Source: Gammaproteobacteria bacterium (GTDB lineage: Bacteria; Pseudomonadota; Gammaproteobacteria; Steroidobacterales; Rariloculaceae). Taken from it: a DNA stretch of 57,955 nucleotides. Of this stretch, positions 1-10,447 are shown piece after piece. Each line of letters begins with the position of its first letter. Position 1 is the stretch's first letter. A model generated the notes under the pieces. The model worked only from the letters and a program-made list of their open reading frames with translations. It was not told where the DNA came from and ran no database searches. The translations under genes and the position numbers were made by a program. The DNA lies in contig PMCP01000137.1 in assembly GCA_003155415.1 (NCBI GenBank), positions 4,527 to 62,481 of the forward strand, written 5' to 3'.

Positions 1-212
1 TACTCCATGGCGCCGCGGGGCACGGCATCGATCGCTGCGTCGTTCGCGAACAGCTCGCCGAACGTAGCCGGCATGTTCTTGTTGACGGGCCAACAAACGC
101 GCGCCTCGCGACCGAGTCGCATCGCCGAAGCCCACGACTTCAAGCGATTGCCGAGCCCAGCGGTCTCGGCGGATACCACGAGCGACGGCGAGGAACTCGG
201 AACTATGATCAT
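1..212 (-). CDS. Glycosyltransferase-like protein, N-terminal 70 residues only
   Basis: An open frame without stops enters from the left edge and begins at an ATG at 212-210, so only the first 70 codons are present. The product has a short hydrophobic start followed by SAETAGLGNRLKSWASAMRLG and then WPVNKNMPATFGELF (both seen in the translation). A GLGNR motif with a following helix near the N-terminus is typical of nucleotide-sugar-binding fucosyltransferase-like proteins, including GT11 and GT37 relatives, but I cannot assign a substrate. It faces away from the ABC exporter gene at 307, with 94 bases between them for divergent promoters. The plus-strand frame over the same bases is its shadow. 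A GTG at 257-255 is an alternative start. Existence of the gene is fairly well supported; function is tentative. Confidence 0.6.
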   Translation of the reverse strand, partial: MIIVPSSSPSLVVSAETAGLGNRLKSWASAMRLGREARVCWPVNKNMPATFGELFANDAAIDAVPRGAME

Positions 213-306
213 CGACCGACTGGCGACTGGCCTGAAATAGGATTCTACACGCGCCACTATCGCACCTCCGCACGGTGCACAAACCTTCCGTACCACTCGG
301 GGTCTT

Positions 307-2172
307 TTGTGGCAGACTTCGAAGCCGCTCATGAATCTCCCGGCACCGCCCAACGACGCGCGCCGCACTCCCGAATGGGGTGCGCTGCGTGACCTCGCGC
401 CCCACCTCTGGCCCGCCGGCGACTTCGCCGTCCGCGGACGCGTTCTCCTGGCGTTGGCACTCCTCGCCGGCAGCAAATTCGCGACGGTCTACGTCCCGCT
501 GCTGTTCAAGCGGCTCGTGGACCTTTTCGCCACGCCGCATAACACGCCGATCGTGCTGCCGCTCAGCCTCGTGGTCGGCTACGGCCTGCTGCGGATCGCG
601 ACCATCGCGTTCGCCGAGTTACGCGATGCGGTGTTCGCCAAGGTGGCCCAGCGCGCGATTCGCACGGTGGCACTGAAGACGTTCCGGCATCTGCACAGCC
701 TTTCACTCGCGTTTCATCTGGAGCGCCAGACCGGCGGGCTGTCGCGCGCGATCGAGCGCGGCACGAACGGCATCGACACGCTGCTCACGTTCATGCTGTT
801 CAACATCGTGCCGACGTTGATCGAGATCGTGTTGGTCTGCGGAATCCTGTGGGCGTTCTTCGACGTCTGGTACGCCGTCGTCACGATGGCCTGCGTGATC
901 GGCTACATCGGCTACACGCTCACGGTCACGGAGTGGCGCATCAAGTACCGCCGCCAGATGAACGAGACTGATCAGGAAGCGAGCACACGCGCGATCGACA
1001 GCCTGCTGAACTACGAGACTGTGAAGTACTTCGGCAATGAGCAGTACGAGGCGAATCGGTTCGACCAGGCGTTGGCGCGTTACGAAAGCGCTTCCGTCGC
1101 GAGCAAGAGCTCGTTGTCGCTGCTGAACATCGGCCAGTCCACGATCATCGGCGTCGGCCTCGCCGTGCTGATGCTGATGGCCGGACGCGGCGTGATCGCG
1201 GGCAAGCTCACGGTGGGCGACTTCGTGCTCGTGAACACCTATCTGATCCAGCTCTACATCCCGCTGAACTTCCTGGGCTTCGTGTATCGCGAGATCAAGC
1301 AATCGTTGACCGACATGGAGTCGATGTTCCGGCTGATGAACGTGAGCGCCGACGTCAAGGACGCCCCCGGGGCCGCCCCACTGCGTCCAGGTGCCGGCGC
1401 GGTCGAATTCGATCACGTGACCTTCGCCTACGATCCGCGGCGCACGATCCTTCACGAGGTGTCGTTCCGAGTTCCGGCGGGCGCCAAGGTTGCGATCGTT
1501 GGCGCAAGCGGCGCCGGCAAATCCACGATCTCGCGGCTGTTGTTCCGCTTTTACGACGTCAGCGCCGGCGCCGTGCGCATCGACGGTCAGGACATTCGCG
1601 ACGTGACGCAAGCCAGCGTGCGCGGCTCGATCGGCATCGTCCCGCAGGACACCGTGCTCTTCAACGACACGATTTACTACAACATTGCCTACGGACGGCC
1701 CGGCGCATCGCCCGCCGAAGTCGAGGAAGCCGCGCGCCTCGCACGCATTCACGATTTCATCATGGCTTCGCCCGACGGCTACCAGACCATGGTCGGCGAA
1801 CGCGGACTGAAGCTCTCAGGCGGCGAAAAACAACGCGTGGCGATTGCCCGCACGATACTCAAACGGCCGCGGATTCTGCTATTCGACGAGGCCACTTCCG
1901 CGCTCGATACGCGCACGGAACGTGAGATCCAGAGCTCGTTGCGCGAGGTATCGCGCGGCCACACGACACTCGTGATCGCGCATCGATTGTCGACGATCGT
2001 CGATGCCGACGAGATCATCGTGCTGGCCGAGGGGCGTATCGCCGAGCGCGGTACTCACACGGCCCTACTTGCGCGCGGCGGCCTGTACGCCGCGATGTGG
2101 CAGCGTCAATTGCTAACGCCCGACGAAGCCTCTGCCGACATTCGCGTCGACGAAGCTCTCGCGGCGCACTGA
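307..2172 (+). CDS. Atm1/HMT1-type ABC exporter, fused permease and ATPase
   Basis: A 621-residue half-transporter: six predicted membrane segments in the first ~330 residues, then a nucleotide-binding domain. Visible motifs are Walker A GASGAGKST (about residues 399-407), signature LSGGEKQRVAIARTIL (from about 503) and Walker B LLFDEATSALD (Asp/Glu about 527/528). The N-terminal pattern (SKFATVYVPLLFKRLVD, ETVKYFGNE) is that of the Atm1 group, which exports glutathione-linked sulfur or metal conjugates from the cytoplasm across the inner membrane as a homodimer. The longest frame starts with TTG at 307; an in-frame ATG at 331 is an equally possible start, and neither has a strong ribosome-binding site. 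The gene stands alone, convergent with the NUDIX gene. Confidence 0.9.
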   Translation: MWQTSKPLMNLPAPPNDARRTPEWGALRDLAPHLWPAGDFAVRGRVLLALALLAGSKFATVYVPLLFKRLVDLFATPHNTPIVLPLSLVVGYGLLRIATIAFAELRDAVFAKVAQRAIRTVALKTFRHLHSLSLAFHLERQTGGLSRAIERGTNGIDTLLTFMLFNIVPTLIEIVLVCGILWAFFDVWYAVVTMACVIGYIGYTLTVTEWRIKYRRQMNETDQEASTRAIDSLLNYETVKYFGNEQYEANRFDQALARYESASVASKSSLSLLNIGQSTIIGVGLAVLMLMAGRGVIAGKLTVGDFVLVNTYLIQLYIPLNFLGFVYREIKQSLTDMESMFRLMNVSADVKDAPGAAPLRPGAGAVEFDHVTFAYDPRRTILHEVSFRVPAGAKVAIVGASGAGKSTISRLLFRFYDVSAGAVRIDGQDIRDVTQASVRGSIGIVPQDTVLFNDTIYYNIAYGRPGASPAEVEEAARLARIHDFIMASPDGYQTMVGERGLKLSGGEKQRVAIARTILKRPRILLFDEATSALDTRTEREIQSSLREVSRGHTTLVIAHRLSTIVDADEIIVLAEGRIAERGTHTALLARGGLYAAMWQRQLLTPDEASADIRVDEALAAH

Positions 2173-2216
2173 ACCAGCATGATCGGGCGACGTGCCGCGC
2201 GGCGCGTTGATCAGCG

Positions 2217-2783
2217 TCAGCGCGAGCCGTGCAGGTAGAGGTAGCGCCAGAGGGTTTGTGCGACGAGCGCGTGATCGATCTCGCCGGAGACGAGCATGTC
2301 GGGAAGATCGCTCAGTGACACGAGAACCGGCTCGGTGATTTCGGTGCCGGTGTTTTTCACCGCGCCCTCCCGCTCGACGCCCGTGGCGAAGTAGCCGTAC
2401 AACCGGTTGGCGAACAATGCGGGGTTCGGATTTACGACGCCGAGCGACTCCGCGTGGCGGGCACGGAAGCCCGTCTCCTCGAGGCACTCGCGCAGCGCGG
2501 CTTCCGCCGGATCTTCGCCGGGATCCACGAGACCGCCGGGAATTTCGAGCGTGACGCGCTGCGTGCCGTGCCGGTACTGGCGAATCATGACGACGCGCCC
2601 GTCGGCGGTAATCGGCACGATCTGCGTCCAGTTTTGCGACTGGATGCGATGAAACGTGCGCGGCTGCCCATCGACCGGCGACTGCGCGACTGAACGCTCG
2701 ACGGTGAAAATACGGTAGTCGCCCACGGTCTCGCGCGAAATTTCGCGCCAGTCCATCGCGGCGTCTTGCGGCGTCTTGCTCAT
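2217..2783 (-). CDS. NUDIX hydrolase, ADP-ribose pyrophosphatase type
   Basis: A 188-residue protein with a complete Nudix box at residues 84-106: G84, E90, then RECLEETGF with the REUXEEXGU pattern intact (R98, E99, E102, E103). These residues bind Mg2+ for hydrolysis of a nucleoside diphosphate linked to another moiety. The upstream segment (VVMIRQYRHGTQRVTLEIPGG) matches the ADP-ribose pyrophosphatase/NudF-like subgroup, so ADP-ribose or a sugar nucleotide is the likely substrate. It starts at ATG 2783, 7 bases after the feoB stop, so it is probably the last gene of a feoA-feoB-NUDIX transcript. A functional link to iron is not evident from the sequence. Confidence 0.85.
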   Translation of the reverse strand: MSKTPQDAAMDWREISRETVGDYRIFTVERSVAQSPVDGQPRTFHRIQSQNWTQIVPITADGRVVMIRQYRHGTQRVTLEIPGGLVDPGEDPAEAALRECLEETGFRARHAESLGVVNPNPALFANRLYGYFATGVEREGAVKNTGTEITEPVLVSLSDLPDMLVSGEIDHALVAQTLWRYLYLHGSR

Positions 2784-2790
2784 GAAGGCA

Positions 2791-4965
2791 CTAGCTTCCG
2801 AGTTGATAGATCAGCAGCGCGCCCGTGTAACCGAGCGCGGTCATGTAAGTCCACGCGAACACCGGCCAGCCCCAACTGTTGGTCTCGCGCCGGATCACCG
2901 CCAGCGTCGCGGCACACTGCAAACACCAGGCATAGAACAGCAGCAGCCCGAGCACCATCGGTAACGTGAACACGAGGCTGCCATCCGGGTGCCGCGCCGC
3001 CGTGAGCTGACCGGCCAGCGTTTGCTCGTCCGCATCGCCGCCTACCGCGTAGATCGTGCCGAGCACGGCGACCACCACCTCACGGGCGGGGAATCCGGCG
3101 ATGACGGCCGCGGACACGCGCCAATCCCAGCCGAGCGGACGAAACACGGGTTCCACGACGTGCCCCGCCCGGCCGAGCCAGCTCTGCGCCAGGTGCTCGG
3201 CCGATGCCTCGTTGTCGATCGCGGCGTACCGCTTCGTGAGCTCAGCGCCCGTCAGAGTCGCTGCCGCCACGGTGCGCGCCTGCGTGCGGTGCTCGTCGAC
3301 GGCCGCCGAGCGCGGGAAGTACGCGAGCGCCCACACGACGACGGCAACCGCGAAGATCACCGTGCCGGCACGTTTCAGGAACACGCGCACGCGATCGAGC
3401 AGCTTGAGCCCCACCGTTTGCAGGTTTGGCATGCGGAACTCGGGCAACGCCAGGATGAACGTCGGGTTCTCGCCGCGCAGCACGGATCGCCGCAGCAGCA
3501 GCGCAGTGCCTACACCGCCCAGGATACCGATCACGTACAACCCGAATAGCACGAGCCCCTGGAGATTGAAAATGCCCACGGGGCGCACGGGCACGAACGC
3601 CGCGATCAACAACGCGTACACCGGCAAACGCGCCGAGCACGTCATGAACGGTGCGGCGAGGATCGTGGCGATGCGGTCGCGGCGATTCGGAATGACACGC
3701 GTGGCCATGATCGCCGGCACGGCGCACGCAAAGCTCGACAGTAACGGAATCACGGACTGCCCCGATAAGCCCACCACGCGCATCGCGCGATCGACGAGAA
3801 ATGCGGCGCGCGCGAGATAGCCCGTGTCTTCCATCACAATGATGAAGAGAAACAGGATCAGGATCTGCGGCAGAAACACGATGACGCTACCGACGCCCGC
3901 GATCGCGCCGTCGACGACGAAGCTATTCAGCGCTCCGGGCGGCAGCCACGCACCGATCGCGGCGCCAATAGCCGAAATCCCTGCGTCGATCAGGTCCATG
4001 AACGGTTTGGCCCACGCGAACACCGCCTGGAACACCAGCGCCATCGTCAAGACGAACAGGGCTGTGGCCGGCCAGGGCCTGTTGATCCACTCGAGCAGCG
4101 CGGCGCCCCGGCTGACCACCAGCGAACCGGGAGTTTCGACGCGCGCGAGCGTGGCGCGAACCCACGCGTAGCGGCGGCGGGCTTCGACGGCCAAGGGAGG
4201 CGCACCGCCGAACAGCTGCTTGCGCGCAGCCGCCAGATCCTCCTGCAGCTGCGTACCGGCCGTCTGCGTGCCAGCATCGATGAGCAGCCGTTCAACCTCG
4301 ATCGGGTGCAAATCCACGCCGCCGACATGCCAGCGTTCCGCGAGCTGCGCGGCGACCTTGCGCAGCTCCGCCCAATGCTCAACTACCCGCGGCGCGGGCG
4401 TCTCGAGCAACCGCCCGAGCGCTTCGTTCAACGCCGGAAAGCCGCGTCCCGTCGTGGCCACCACCGGATACACCGGCACGCCGCCAAGCGCTTCCTGCAG
4501 CGCGGCATAGTCGATTCGCAGCCCTTGGCGCTGCGCGGCGTCCGTCATCGTTAGCGCAACGATCATGGGCCGACCGAGCTCGACCAGCTGCTGCAACAGA
4601 TACAGGCCCTGATACAGACGGGTCGCATCGATGACCGCGAGCAGCGCCTCGGGCCTACGTGTACCGGTCACTCGCCCGAACAGCACATCGACCGCAATGC
4701 GCTCGTCGGTGGAGTTCGGACTCAGAGAGTAAGTTCCAGGAAGATCAACGAGATCCAGAGATGTCTTGCCGAACACCCCGCGCCCCACGCGCCGCTCGAC
4801 GGTCACCCCGGGGTAGTTGGCCGTGCTTTGCCGGAGCCCGGTGAGTCGATTGAACACAGAGCTCTTGCCGGCATTCGGGTTGCCGACCACGGCGACAGTC
4901 CCCGCCGCCCGGCGGTGGATGGTCACCGAATCGACCGAGACCGCCGTTTCAACCCGGGTTGCCAT
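2791..4965 (-). CDS. feoB: Ferrous iron transporter FeoB
   Basis: A 724-residue inner-membrane Fe2+ permease with a cytoplasmic N-terminal G domain and a C-terminal multi-helix channel region. G1 is GNPNAGKS (28-35) and G3 is DLPG (74-77). The G4 position, normally NxxD, reads TMTD (139-142), so the base-recognition Asn is Thr. The membrane domain keeps the conserved Cys region FMTCSARLPVY and ends with CLQCAATLAVI, as in FeoBs of systems lacking FeoC. No feoC-like gene follows. The ATG at 4965 lies inside the end of feoA (17-base overlap), giving translational coupling. Transcription presumably comes from the feoA promoter with its Fur-box-like operator. Confidence 0.95.
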   Translation of the reverse strand: MATRVETAVSVDSVTIHRRAAGTVAVVGNPNAGKSSVFNRLTGLRQSTANYPGVTVERRVGRGVFGKTSLDLVDLPGTYSLSPNSTDERIAVDVLFGRVTGTRRPEALLAVIDATRLYQGLYLLQQLVELGRPMIVALTMTDAAQRQGLRIDYAALQEALGGVPVYPVVATTGRGFPALNEALGRLLETPAPRVVEHWAELRKVAAQLAERWHVGGVDLHPIEVERLLIDAGTQTAGTQLQEDLAAARKQLFGGAPPLAVEARRRYAWVRATLARVETPGSLVVSRGAALLEWINRPWPATALFVLTMALVFQAVFAWAKPFMDLIDAGISAIGAAIGAWLPPGALNSFVVDGAIAGVGSVIVFLPQILILFLFIIVMEDTGYLARAAFLVDRAMRVVGLSGQSVIPLLSSFACAVPAIMATRVIPNRRDRIATILAAPFMTCSARLPVYALLIAAFVPVRPVGIFNLQGLVLFGLYVIGILGGVGTALLLRRSVLRGENPTFILALPEFRMPNLQTVGLKLLDRVRVFLKRAGTVIFAVAVVVWALAYFPRSAAVDEHRTQARTVAAATLTGAELTKRYAAIDNEASAEHLAQSWLGRAGHVVEPVFRPLGWDWRVSAAVIAGFPAREVVVAVLGTIYAVGGDADEQTLAGQLTAARHPDGSLVFTLPMVLGLLLFYAWCLQCAATLAVIRRETNSWGWPVFAWTYMTALGYTGALLIYQLGS

Positions 4966-5188
4966 GGGCCCCCAACTGACTCACATGAAAGTGCTGCGCC
5001 TGCGCGCGTCGCAACGAGATCGACGCGCCATAGATACGAAACTCGAGCGGATCACCGCCGAGCGAGCTGCGCAGAAACTTGAGCTCCGCCCCCTCAACGA
5101 GGCCAAGCACCATCAGGCGTTGCACCGCCGGATCGGCAGTGTCGATCGTATCGATGCGGACGCGGTCGCCGGGCTTTAGGTCGGACAA
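4949..5188 (-). CDS. feoA: FeoA, small SH3-like partner of FeoB
   Basis: A 79-residue cytoplasmic protein with the FeoA pattern: LKPGDRVRI near the start, a central RLMVLGLVEGAEL segment and the closing ISLRRAQAQHFHV. FeoA is a small beta-barrel protein needed for FeoB-dependent Fe2+ uptake. The start is read as TTG at 5188-5186; no in-frame ATG lies nearby and the TTG places the N-terminus (MSDLKPGD) where the family begins. It overlaps feoB by 17 bases. Its 5' region carries a perfect TATAAT and a 19-base palindrome of Fur-box type, so iron-dependent repression is expected. Confidence 0.9.
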   Translation of the reverse strand: MSDLKPGDRVRIDTIDTADPAVQRLMVLGLVEGAELKFLRSSLGGDPLEFRIYGASISLRRAQAQHFHVSQLGAHGNPG

Positions 5189-5219
5189 TGTCAGGGTCGG
5201 GCTCCGCGTCGGGCGCGCG

Positions 5220-5241
5220 AATAGGAATCGTTCCTATTATA
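5220..5241 (-). promoter_or_regulatory. feoA promoter with Fur-box-like operator
   Basis: Positions 5220-5238 form a 19-base palindrome, AATAGGAATCGTTCCTATT, with eight-base arms around TCG. It agrees at 13 of 19 positions with the Fur-box form AATGAGAATGATTCTCATT as I remember it. On the minus strand a perfect -10 hexamer, TATAAT, occupies 5241-5236 and overlaps the palindrome by three bases, so a bound repressor would block the promoter. The predicted transcript starts about 40 bases before feoA. A -35 box is not clear; it would fall inside the end of purA. Confidence 0.65.
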
Positions 5242-5245
5242 GCCC

Positions 5246-6732
<1,487 letters not shown>

Positions 6733-6768
6733 CGCCTCAAGCCTCCGTGAATGTGAGCTAACGATGGT

Positions 6769-7647
6769 CTACTTGGTCGACGTGCCGAGCTGATTCTGCA
6801 AGAACTTGAAGAACTCGCTGTCCGGCTGGAGTACGAGCACGTCTTGCTCGCGGCCAATGGACTGCCGGTACGCTTGCAGGCTGCGGTAGAACGCGTAGAA
6901 GTCGCGGTCCTTCGAATACGCTTCCGCGTAAATCTCGGACGCCCGCGCATCACCCGCACCGCGAATCCGCTCCGCGTCGCGATAGGCTTCCGATAGGATC
7001 ACCGTGCGTTGGCGGTCGGCGTCTGCTCGGATCCGTTCGAACTCCTCGTCGCCTTCCGCGCGAAGCTGCGACGCTACCCGCTGGCGCTCCTGGCGCATGC
7101 GGTTATAGACGGATTCACTGACTTCTTCCGCAAGTTCGATACGCTTGACTCGTACGTCGACGATCTGGATTCCGATCTCCGGCGTGCGCTCGCGCGCGGC
7201 CTTCAGCATCTCTTCCATGAGCTCCGACCGTTCCGCGGACACTACTTGCTGGACGGTGCGCTGGCTGATCGCAGCCTTGATGCCTTCCTTGATGATCGCC
7301 GCCAACCGCTCGACGGCCAGAGTCTCGTCGCCTCGTACCGCGCGGTAGTACTGTGCCGGGTCGATGATCCGCCACATCACGAAGTAGTCGACGATCAGAT
7401 TCTTCTTCTCGCCGGTCAGGAACTTCTCTGCCGCAGGCTTGAGGTTCATGATCCGCTTCGGATACACCTCGATGTTCTGCACGAACGGCACCTTGAAGTG
7501 CAGCCCCGGCTTGTAGTCGGCCTGGACGATCTCGCGGAACTGGAATTTGACCGCGTAGTCGCGCTGATCGACCGTGAACACCGACATGCGAGCCAGGATG
7601 ACGATCACCACCGCGGTGACCAAGAGCAGATTCAAACGTGGACTCAC
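6769..7647 (-). CDS. hflC: Protease modulator HflC
   Basis: A 292-residue SPFH/band-7 protein anchored by one N-terminal membrane helix (residues 4-22) with the rest in the periplasm. FTVDQRDYAVKFQFREIV and the long charged helix with RMRQERQRVASQLRAEG are characteristic. HflC assembles with HflK into the large cage that encloses the FtsH protease and limits its action on membrane proteins. The GTG start at 7647 is preceded by AGGAG at about the right distance. It follows hflK by 21 bases in the same transcript. Confidence 0.95.
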   Translation of the reverse strand: MSPRLNLLLVTAVVIVILARMSVFTVDQRDYAVKFQFREIVQADYKPGLHFKVPFVQNIEVYPKRIMNLKPAAEKFLTGEKKNLIVDYFVMWRIIDPAQYYRAVRGDETLAVERLAAIIKEGIKAAISQRTVQQVVSAERSELMEEMLKAARERTPEIGIQIVDVRVKRIELAEEVSESVYNRMRQERQRVASQLRAEGDEEFERIRADADRQRTVILSEAYRDAERIRGAGDARASEIYAEAYSKDRDFYAFYRSLQAYRQSIGREQDVLVLQPDSEFFKFLQNQLGTSTK

Positions 7648-7668
7648 GACGGAATGCTCCTTGCCCGC

Positions 7669-8793
7669 TCAGCGCGTCTCGCGCTCGCGAGAGCGCGGTA
7701 TGACATTGGGAGACGGGGCAACTGCCGTTACGCCAGGCGAAGTTTCCACGCCGCGCTCGCCTGCGGCCCGGCGCTGCATGAGCTGCTCCAGCGGCAGATA
7801 TAAGAGGTTGTTGGTGCCCTTGGTATCGATGATCACCTTCGTGGAGCTCGCGAAAACCGCCTCGACCGTTTCGAGGTACATGCGCTCGCGAGTGACGACC
7901 GGCGCCTTCTGATATTGCGCGAGGATCGACGTGAAACGGTCCGATTCGCCCTCGGCGTTGGCGACGACCTGCCCGCGATACGCTTCAGCCCCCTGCCGAC
8001 GCACCGCCGCTTCACCGCGCGCCCGCGGCAAAATTTCGTTCGAATACGACTGCGCCTCTAGGATCCGCCGCTCGCGGTCCTCGCGAGCTTTGATCGAATC
8101 CTGCACGCTGCTCTCGACCTCGCGCGGGAAATTCGCGTCCTGCATGTTGACCTCGTACACCGTGATGCCGGCGCCGTAGGAGTCGAGCGTGGCTTGCAGC
8201 AATTCCTGCGTCTCGCGCGCAACCTCGGTTCGGCCTTCGGTCAGGACGAAATCGAGCACATTGCGCCCTACCACCTCACGGATCGCGCTAGCCGTCGCGT
8301 CGATGAGCGTGGCCTCGGGCTCGCGGGTGTTGAACATGAACTTCTGTGCGTCCGTGCGCCGAAACTGCACGCGCAGATCGACATTCACGATGTTCTCGTC
8401 GCGCGTCAGCATGCTGCCGGAGTAAGGGAGCTGCTCCGTCGCGTTGATGTTGACGCGCTCGACGCTCTCGATCGGCCAGGGCAGGTGCCAACGCAAGCCC
8501 GGCTGCGTGAGTTCTTGAAATGCTCCAAAACGCAACACGACGCCGCGTTGCGCCTCGTCGACGACGTATACACCGGTCAGCGCCCAGATCGCGGCAACGA
8601 GGACGGCCGCGCTCGCGAAAAAACCGGAGCTCAACGGTTGATCGCTGGGGCCGCGGCCACCACCGCCGCGCCCGCCACGGAACAAACCGGCGAGCCTGCG
8701 TTGCAGATCGCGTACTACGGCGTCCAGGTCCACGGGACCTTTATCCTTATCGGAGCGCCACGGATTCTTTTTTTCGCCGTCGTCCCAAGCCAT
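7669..8793 (-). CDS. hflK: Protease modulator HflK
   Basis: A 374-residue partner of HflC. The N-terminus MAWDDGEKKNPW with a Gly-rich cytoplasmic stretch (GGRGGGGRGPSD), then one membrane helix and the SPFH domain (VDEAQRGVVLRFGAF), is typical of HflK. The longer frame from 8832 adds 13 residues; the ATG at 8793 was chosen because it gives the family N-terminus and because hflX stops at 8801. HflK and HflC form a hetero-oligomer that sequesters FtsH at the inner membrane. Confidence 0.95.
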   Translation of the reverse strand: MAWDDGEKKNPWRSDKDKGPVDLDAVVRDLQRRLAGLFRGGRGGGGRGPSDQPLSSGFFASAAVLVAAIWALTGVYVVDEAQRGVVLRFGAFQELTQPGLRWHLPWPIESVERVNINATEQLPYSGSMLTRDENIVNVDLRVQFRRTDAQKFMFNTREPEATLIDATASAIREVVGRNVLDFVLTEGRTEVARETQELLQATLDSYGAGITVYEVNMQDANFPREVESSVQDSIKAREDRERRILEAQSYSNEILPRARGEAAVRRQGAEAYRGQVVANAEGESDRFTSILAQYQKAPVVTRERMYLETVEAVFASSTKVIIDTKGTNNLLYLPLEQLMQRRAAGERGVETSPGVTAVAPSPNVIPRSRERETR

Positions 8794-8800
8794 TGCCCAC

Positions 8801-10084
8801 TCACGCTTTACGTCCAAACTCTTCGGCCGCAAGGCCCTCCTGGTCGCGTAGCTGCCGCCAGCGCTGCGCCGGTAGCTCTACGGCCATTGTCCAGCCGCCA
8901 TCCGGATCGGCGGTTTCGCCGCGAACGGCGTGCCACTCGAACAATTTCGCCCGCACCCGGCTTTGCTGCGGCCCCAAGTGGAGCTCGCCAACGAACCGTT
9001 CACCGCTGACCCGCGCCACAATGGCAGCGCGCAACTCCGCGAGGCCGCTGCCCGTCACGGCCGAAACGCAGTACCTATTGGGCAAAGGCCCTTCCGGCTC
9101 GCAGAGGAAGTCCGCACCGGCCCTATCAATCTTATTGTACACCGGGAGACATGGAACCTCGGCAGCTCCGATCTCGTTCAGCACCGTTTCGACCTGCCGT
9201 CGCCGGTCCTCATGGTGGGGATCGCTGGCATCAATGACGTGCACCAACAGCGCGGCTTCCCGGGTCTCGGTAAGGGTGGCACGAAATGCGGCCACGAGCT
9301 CGTGCGGCAGGTCGCGTACGAACCCCACGGTATCGGCGATCAGTACCTCTTCGCTGCCGTCCAGGGGCAGCCGGCGGATCGTGGGGTCCAGCGTGGCGAA
9401 TAACTGGTCTTTGGTCAGCAGGTGCGCTCCCGAAAGAGCATTGAATAGCGTGGTTTTGCCGGCGTTCGTGTAGCCGACCAGCGCGACAGTGGGTACTTCC
9501 GCCCGCTGCCGTTCCTTGCGGCTCGCCTCGCGCTGGCGTTCCACGCGTTCCAGGCGCTCGCGAAGGTGGCGAATGCGCCGACTCACCAGTCGACGGTCAG
9601 TCTCGAGCTGGGTTTCTCCTGGTCCCCGCAGACCTATACCGCCCTTCTGCCGTTCGAGATGCGTCCAGCCGCGGACCAACCGGGTGGCCAAGTGCTCGTG
9701 CTGCGCGAGTTCGACTTGAAGCTTGCCCTCGAAGGTGGCTGCACGCTGCGCGAAGATGTCGAGAATCAGGCCGTTTCGATCGAGGACGCGTGTGTTCAGC
9801 GCTTTTTCCAGGTTACGTTCCTGGCCCGGCCTTAGGGGCTGATTGACAAGGATCAACTCGGCGCGGGAGTCGCGCACCTGTGCCGCGATCTCTTCGACCT
9901 TACCGCTGCCGATATAGAACTTCGGATCCGGGCGGTCACGCCGCGCAGTCATCTCCGCAACGACAGTCGCGCCAGCCGATTCGGCCAGCGCATGAAACTC
10001 CTGGATCTCATCGTCGAAGCACGGCCTTTTCAGGCCTACATGCAGAAGCAGCGCGCGTTCACCGCTGCGTGGGCGATCGAGCAA
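8801..10084 (-). CDS. hflX: Ribosome-associated GTPase HflX
   Basis: A 427-residue GTPase of the Obg-HflX class, with an N-terminal glycine-rich HflX domain and a central G domain: G1 GYTNAGKTT, G3 DTVG and G4 NKID. HflX binds the 50S subunit and splits stalled or hibernating 70S ribosomes under stress. The start is TTG at 10084, supported by a strong Shine-Dalgarno GGAGGGAAGG just before it and by a product beginning near ERALLLHVGL, as relatives do. It follows hfq by 29 bases. Confidence 0.95.
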   Translation of the reverse strand: MLDRPRSGERALLLHVGLKRPCFDDEIQEFHALAESAGATVVAEMTARRDRPDPKFYIGSGKVEEIAAQVRDSRAELILVNQPLRPGQERNLEKALNTRVLDRNGLILDIFAQRAATFEGKLQVELAQHEHLATRLVRGWTHLERQKGGIGLRGPGETQLETDRRLVSRRIRHLRERLERVERQREASRKERQRAEVPTVALVGYTNAGKTTLFNALSGAHLLTKDQLFATLDPTIRRLPLDGSEEVLIADTVGFVRDLPHELVAAFRATLTETREAALLVHVIDASDPHHEDRRRQVETVLNEIGAAEVPCLPVYNKIDRAGADFLCEPEGPLPNRYCVSAVTGSGLAELRAAIVARVSGERFVGELHLGPQQSRVRAKLFEWHAVRGETADPDGGWTMAVELPAQRWRQLRDQEGLAAEEFGRKA

Positions 10085-10113
10085 CCTTCCCTCCGTGTGC
10101 CGGAGAACGGCAC

Positions 10114-10356
10114 TCAGTCTTCAGTCTCTTCCTCATCCATGGCCGGTACGCGGACGTTGCGTGCCGGGACGACCGTCGAGATGGCGTGCTTGTAGACCAT
10201 TTGGCTAACGCTGTTGCGCAGCAGAACGACGAACTGATCGAAGGAGTCGATCTGGCCTTGAAGTTTAATACCGTTTACGAGGTAGATCGAAACGGGGACC
10301 TTTTCCTTCCGCAAGGCGTTCAGAAACGGGTCCTGAAGCGACTGACCTTTGGCCAT
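10114..10356 (-). CDS. hfq: RNA chaperone Hfq
   Basis: An 80-residue Sm-like protein. Sm1 ([21 protein letters not shown]) and Sm2 ([10 protein letters not shown]) are intact, including the proximal-face residues QSLQDPFLN and the YKH motif. The acidic tail is short (MDEEETED). Hfq hexamers pair small RNAs with mRNAs. A strong AGAGGAGA site precedes ATG 10356. Hfq sits in the usual miaA-hfq-hflX order; 147 bases separate it from miaA, leaving room for its own promoter. Confidence 0.98.
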   Translation of the reverse strand: MAKGQSLQDPFLNALRKEKVPVSIYLVNGIKLQGQIDSFDQFVVLLRNSVSQMVYKHAISTVVPARNVRVPAMDEEETED

Positions 10357-10447
10357 GACTATCTCCTCTTATTATTTTTCGCATCGACGAGATTCGGTCG
10401 GCCAGAGTCGCCCAGGCACGACGCACTATCTGAAATCCCGCTGATCG

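Noticed and set aside
7-240. 77-residue plus-strand frame at the left edge
   Set aside because: It is antisense to the better-supported minus-strand gene with the GLGNR motif and has no recognisable features.
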